NCBI GenBank assembly: GCA_003696465.1
Contig: RFHG01000245.1
Span: forward strand, 1-9,484
DNA: 9,484 bases
Direction of reading: 5' to 3'
Source of the DNA: Gammaproteobacteria bacterium
GTDB taxonomy: Bacteria; Pseudomonadota; Gammaproteobacteria; J044
A program made the translations under genes and the position numbers. Shown piece by piece: positions 7,501 to 9,484 of this stretch. Within the stretch, counting starts at the first letter, position 1, and every line of letters begins with the position of its first letter. Under the pieces are notes generated by a model. It was not told the DNA's origin and ran no database searches. It saw nothing but the letters and a program-made list of their open reading frames with translations.

Positions 7501-7825
7501 GGTCCTCACCCACCTCGTACTGAACCGTCAGCACCGCCATGCCCGGCATGGAGGTGGAATAGACATGCTTGATGCCGTCGATCTCGGACAGCACCTGCTC
7601 TGCAGGCGTGCTCACCAGGTGTTCCACCTCGCGTGCCGTCGCCCCGGGATAGGGGATAAACACGTTGGCGAAGGTGACATTGATCTGCGGCTCTTCCTCG
7701 CGCGGCGTCACGGCGATCGCGAACAGCCCCATGAGCAGGCCGACCAGCGCCAGCAGCGGGGTGATCTCGGTGGTCAGAAACTGTTTCGCGATACGACCGG
7801 AAATGCCCAGTTTCGGATCACTCAT
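4598..7825 (-). CDS. RND efflux pump, inner-membrane permease subunit
   Basis: This 1075-residue AcrB-type permease should use the proton gradient to extrude compounds through a tripartite complex spanning the envelope. TM1 is at about 22-40, followed by the PREEEPQI motif (41-48) of the REEEPQI-type RND group. The first periplasmic domain covers about 50-350, TM2-TM6 about 360-515, and TM7 about 556-577. The second periplasmic domain covers about 580-910, and TM8-TM12 about 914-1067. The proton-relay pair is present as D425-D426 in SIGILVDDAIVVVENI. The TM10 lysine of AcrB (K940) is replaced by Arg983 in IIVRNSILLVDF. A His/Asp-rich cytoplasmic segment (HVAHHADD) lies at 519-526. The ATG at 7825 overlaps the adaptor stop by 8 bp (ATGAGTGA) and follows AAGGA; an upstream in-frame start at 7858 would lie deeper inside the adaptor gene. 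Substrate cannot be predicted; metals (CusA type) seem less likely than organic compounds. Confidence 0.94.
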   Translation of the reverse strand: MSDPKLGISGRIAKQFLTTEITPLLALVGLLMGLFAIAVTPREEEPQINVTFANVFIPYPGATAREVEHLVSTPAEQVLSEIDGIKHVYSTSMPGMAVLTVQYEVGEDRTAAIVRLYNKIFSNQDWLPQNLGVMQPIIKPKGIDDVPIVSVTLWSEDEHKGGYELLQVAHALEAELKRVKGTRNIYTIGGPERVVHVLLDPQRLAGYGIDLGSLANALRVSNHTRDAVQMVRDNQEILVKAGTFLTSPEEIAQLVVGVHEGKPVYLKDVAEVRLGPDQPESWVMHGEGEVQARHSDLAGTARPAVTIAVAKKPGTNAVNIAKKVIDRLEQLKGTFIPDDVHVEITRNYGQTADAKAKKLISKLIFATASVVLLVLIALGWREAIIVGVAVVITLLITLFASWAWGFTLNRVSLFALIFSIGILVDDAIVVVENIHRHMQMGKRNLLEAIPYAVDEVGGPTILATLTVIAALLPMAFVTGLMGPYMSPIPINASMGMLISLAVAYVLTPWLTYKMLNKTHVAHHADDVEGEPGMLDRLAHATVGRFLGPDAARRRMILFGSMILLILLSVGLVAVKVVVLKMLPFDNKSEFQVVLDMPEGTSVEQTARVLNEAAEYLATVPEVANYQIYAGTAAPINFNGLVRQYYLRKGANVGDIQVNLIDKHARERKSHEIALAVRGPLQQIARKYGGNLKVVEVPPGPPVMSPLVAEIYGLEYEGQLKVAKQVRAVFEHTPDIVDVDDSIEYPEPRLIIRVDRNKAALLGVSQQEVSDAVATVLGGSDVGYLHGSNMKYAVPIRLEYAVENKADLDSILALKVRSRSGKLIPISEVVQVHDDHREHSIYHKDLLPVVYVVGDMAGKLDSPLYGMFEMYETLRETPMAQGRPLDQYFISQPDNPYTYSLKWDGEWQVTYETFRDMGIAYAVGMVLIYLLVVAQFRSYAVPLIIMAPIPLTVIGVMPGHALLGAQFTATSMIGMIALAGIIVRNSILLVDFVGEEMRRGLSLEEAIVRSAAVRAKPIVLTGLAAMLGAFFILDDPIFSGLAISLIFGIFVSTLLTLVVIPVLYYLYMRRCQARTA

Positions 7826-8906
7826 GGTCCTTGCGCTCCTGTGCGATGCGCTCGGCATTCTCCCGCTTGATCAGCAGCACGGCCATTTCCGGATCGGTGG
7901 CCACACGCTCGCCTTCCTCGAGCCCAGCCAGAATCTCGTAGCGCTCGCCCAGATGCCGGCCGAGACGAATCTGCCGCAGCTCGAGCCGCCCGTCGTCATG
8001 CACCACATAGACGCCGGTCACCTCGCTGCGGAACACCACCGCCTGTTGCGGCACCAGCAGCCTGCGATCCTCGCCCACCCGGAATGCCGTCTTCACAAAC
8101 ATGCCCGGAAACAGGCCCTGGACATCCTTTTCCAGCCAGGCGCGCACACGGAAGGTATGGGTTTGCGGATCGGCATAGGGGAAGAAGGTGACACGCGACA
8201 CCGGAATGACCTGTTCGGGGGTGTCCACCCGCACCTCGGCCTGGTGGAACCTGCGTACCCCCTGGATGCTGCGCTGCGGCACATGGACCACCACGCGCAG
8301 TTCTTCCAGCGAGACCCCGGTCATCAGTGGCGTGCCCACATTGGCCACCTCGCCCACCTCGACATGGCGCTTGGTGACGATGCCGCTGTAGGGTGCCCGT
8401 ACCCGGGTGTATTCGTACTGGACCTCGGCCTCGCGCAGGGCGGCACGGGCAGCGTTGAGCTTGGCACGGGCGCTCTTCCAGGCCGCTTCGGCCTTGTCGA
8501 AGGCCGATTTCGAGACCAGTTTGCGCTCGTACACGCCCTTGATGCGCTCATATTCGGTGCGTGCCTCGTTGTACCGTGCCTGGGCCTCCACCAGCTGCGC
8601 CCGGGCGCGCTCCAGCCGTGCCTTCTGGGTGGAGTCATCGAACTGGACGATGATGCTGCCCTTCTCCACATAGTCATCGACGTCGTAGTTGACCGCAATG
8701 ATCCGGCCGCTGGTCTGGGCAGAGACGGTCGCCTCGTTCACGGCCTCGACCAGACCGTCGTAGACCTCGAGGCGCGGCACGGTCTCGTAACGCGCCTCGA
8801 CCGTGTTCAGCCCGTCGGTGGCAGCCTTTGTCCCTGCCGGGTCGGTAGCAGCCATGACTGCAGGTACGAGAACTGCGAGCAACAGTGCCGGAATACCAGG
8901 TCTCAT
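7818..8906 (-). CDS. RND efflux periplasmic adaptor (membrane fusion protein)
   Basis: This 362-residue adaptor bridges the RND pump to an outer-membrane channel. Residues 1-20 form a signal peptide ending VMAA, without a lipobox cysteine, so it is probably a soluble periplasmic protein rather than a lipoprotein. The lipoyl/barrel-sandwich halves lie at about 58-90 (VSAQTSGRIIAVNYDVDDYV, 61-80) and 165-195 (TRVRAPYSGIVTKRHVEVGE, 167-186), and flank an alpha-helical hairpin coiled coil at about 92-163. A beta-barrel (about 200-275, with GLFPGMFV at 264-271) and a membrane-proximal domain follow, including LVPQQAVV (284-291). It heads the operon and overlaps the pump gene by 8 bp. The ATG at 8906 has GGGGAAG about 8 bases upstream. 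No TolC-like gene is present, so the channel must come from elsewhere. An operator-like repeat overlaps its promoter. Confidence 0.92.
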   Translation of the reverse strand: MRPGIPALLLAVLVPAVMAATDPAGTKAATDGLNTVEARYETVPRLEVYDGLVEAVNEATVSAQTSGRIIAVNYDVDDYVEKGSIIVQFDDSTQKARLERARAQLVEAQARYNEARTEYERIKGVYERKLVSKSAFDKAEAAWKSARAKLNAARAALREAEVQYEYTRVRAPYSGIVTKRHVEVGEVANVGTPLMTGVSLEELRVVVHVPQRSIQGVRRFHQAEVRVDTPEQVIPVSRVTFFPYADPQTHTFRVRAWLEKDVQGLFPGMFVKTAFRVGEDRRLLVPQQAVVFRSEVTGVYVVHDDGRLELRQIRLGRHLGERYEILAGLEEGERVATDPEMAVLLIKRENAERIAQERKDHE

Positions 8907-8940
8907 TGTCGTTCTTCCCCTGAATGGTGGTTGGTCGGGT

Positions 8941-8954
8941 CGGACCGGGGTCCG
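8941..8954. repeat. Short palindrome CGGACC-GG-GGTCCG in the adaptor leader
   Basis: This is a perfect 6-bp inverted repeat with a 2-base centre. It lies just downstream of the predicted transcription start of the efflux operon, about 35 bases before the adaptor ATG. The centre is too short for a full RNA hairpin, though a shorter stem is possible. In GC-rich DNA such a site can occur by chance. Confidence 0.3.
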
Positions 8955-8972
8955 CGGTGGTACGGTGGCAGG

Positions 8973-9001
8973 ATTATATATTAGTATTTTCTAATATTGA
9001 A
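8973..9001 (-). promoter_or_regulatory. Sigma-70-type promoter of the efflux operon
   Basis: On the minus strand a perfect TATAAT (-10, 8978-8973) lies 17 bases from TTCAAT (-35, 9001-8996; 3 of 6 matches). Transcription would start near 8966, leaving a leader of about 60 bases before the adaptor ATG. The region is strikingly AT-rich in a GC-rich window. The spacer is almost entirely occupied by an inverted repeat, described separately. Confidence 0.65.
8978..8997. promoter_or_regulatory. Operator-like inverted repeat between -35 and -10
   Basis: Perfect 7-bp arms ATATTAG (8978-8984) and CTAATAT (8991-8997) flank a 6-base spacer TATTTT. The repeat exactly fills the promoter spacer, so a bound dimeric repressor would exclude RNA polymerase. 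The symmetry and AT-richness are what ArsR/SmtB- or TetR-family operators look like, but no such regulator is encoded in the window and the binding protein is unknown. Confidence 0.6.
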
Positions 9002-9024
9002 TACCCGAGGCCTTTACCCGGGCA

Positions 9025-9036
9025 TGAACGGGTTCA
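9025..9036. repeat. Short palindrome TGAAC-GG-GTTCA
   Basis: Perfect 5-bp arms with a 2-base centre, located between the two divergent promoters. It could be a regulator site for the DUF4124 gene or the efflux operon, or chance. It does not match the enterobacterial LexA pattern CTGT-N8-ACAG. Confidence 0.25.
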
Positions 9037-9075
9037 CAAAAGTCCCTGCTGTGGCAACGGGGTCGCTACTTGGCG

Positions 9076-9081
9076 TATATT
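9076..9081 (+). promoter_or_regulatory. Candidate -10 of the DUF4124 gene
   Basis: TATATT (5 of 6 matches to the consensus) lies 64 bases before the chosen start. TGGCAA at 9052-9057 is a poor -35 (3 of 6) at 18 bases. Transcription would start near 9088, which gives a leader of nearly 60 bases and makes the in-frame ATG at 9089 an unlikely start. Confidence 0.35.
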
Positions 9082-9145
9082 CTAGTCCATGAATGCCGGA
9101 GACATTGCCCGGAACCCTACAGGACAACTACACGGAAACATTGCC

Positions 9146-9484
9146 ATGCCATCATCCCTCCTGCGTAGCCTGCTGCTCATCGTTCTGACCAGCCTTTCGG
9201 GGCTGACTGCCGTGCAGGCCGATGTCTACAAGTGGCTGGACGACAACGGCAAGGTGCAATTCACCCAGACCCCGCCGATGGACCGGCCCAGTGTCCGTAT
9301 CAAGACCTCTTCCAACATCACCTCCACCCCGGCAAGCGTTCCGGCCGGAAAAGCCGATGATCAGCAGCCCACGACCGAGGGCAAGAACGGCCAGGGCGAT
9401 GAGGGTCCGATGGAGGTCATCGACAGCGAGAAACTGGAGCAGTACTGCGCCCAGCAGCACAAGAGCCTCGCTACCCTCGAGAAC
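9146..9484 (+). CDS. Secreted DUF4124 domain protein, 3' end cut by window edge
   Basis: The window holds the first 113 codons, open to the right edge. Residues 1-25 are a signal peptide (MPSSLLRSLLLIVLTSLSGL, then TAVQA before DVYKW). The mature start, DVYKWLDDNGKVQFTQTPP (26-44), is the DUF4124 hallmark, a short beta-rich module at the N-terminus of many exported proteobacterial proteins of unknown role. After it come a low-complexity, probably disordered Ser/Thr/Gly/Gln-rich stretch (about 53-87) and the start of a helical segment (VIDSEKLEQYCAQQ, 91-104). It is divergent from the efflux operon, with 239 bp between the two starts. ATG 9146 gives a compact signal peptide; an in-frame ATG at 9089 would add 19 residues and sits at the predicted transcription start. 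The ribosome site is weak (GGAA about 10 bases upstream). The biochemical function is unknown. Confidence 0.85.
   Translation, partial: MPSSLLRSLLLIVLTSLSGLTAVQADVYKWLDDNGKVQFTQTPPMDRPSVRIKTSSNITSTPASVPAGKADDQQPTTEGKNGQGDEGPMEVIDSEKLEQYCAQQHKSLATLEN

Noticed and set aside
6803..8984. Further long plus-strand open frames over the RND and adaptor genes
   Set aside because: Antisense shadows of well-supported genes, with low-quality His/Gln/Arg-rich translations.
9152..9460. A minus-strand open frame opposite the DUF4124 gene
   Set aside because: The plus-strand frame has a signal peptide and the DUF4124 hallmark, while this frame has no recognisable feature.
1..9484. tRNA or rRNA genes, CRISPR arrays, insertion sequences and phage remnants
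   Set aside because: Reading found no direct-repeat arrays, terminal inverted repeats, transposase motifs or RNA-gene signatures; almost the whole window is explained by the eight genes and their short gaps.

Overview
This window looks like ordinary chromosomal DNA of a GC-rich gammaproteobacterium, possibly an autotrophic or sulfur-oxidising lineage such as the Ectothiorhodospiraceae. That placement is inferred from the protein flavours (PerM, LysR, REEEPQI-type RND pump, DUF4124 protein) and codon use, and no marker gene proves it. It holds eight protein genes, two cut by the window edges. Seven lie on the minus strand; only the last is on the plus strand. I saw no RNA genes, mobile elements, CRISPR arrays or prophage remnants.

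Reading with transcription on the minus strand (high to low coordinates): (1) 8906-4598 is a two-gene efflux operon, a periplasmic adaptor followed by an RND inner-membrane pump, the two overlapping by 8 bp. It has a strong-looking promoter with a perfect TATAAT -10, and an AT-rich perfect inverted repeat fills the spacer between -35 and -10, the expected layout of a repressor-controlled promoter. No outer-membrane channel is encoded here. (2) After a 112-bp gap with a stem-loop, 4485-2206 encodes a glutamate dehydrogenase and, 33 bp downstream, an exported PhnD-type solute-binding protein without transporter partners. (3) After a 101-bp gap containing a nested 40-nt inverted repeat, 2104-1 encodes a LysR-type regulator, a small unrecognised helical protein and a PerM/AI-2E family permease. 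Successive genes of this set overlap by ATGA, so they form one translationally coupled unit.

On the plus strand, a secreted DUF4124 protein starts at 9146 and runs off the window. It is divergent from the efflux operon and shares a 239-bp intergenic region with it.

Nothing here convincingly amounts to an undescribed system. The points most worth checking are the operator-like repeat over the efflux promoter, the nested repeat in the lysR leader, the unknown gene locked between lysR and perM, and the orphan PhnD-like protein beside glutamate dehydrogenase.
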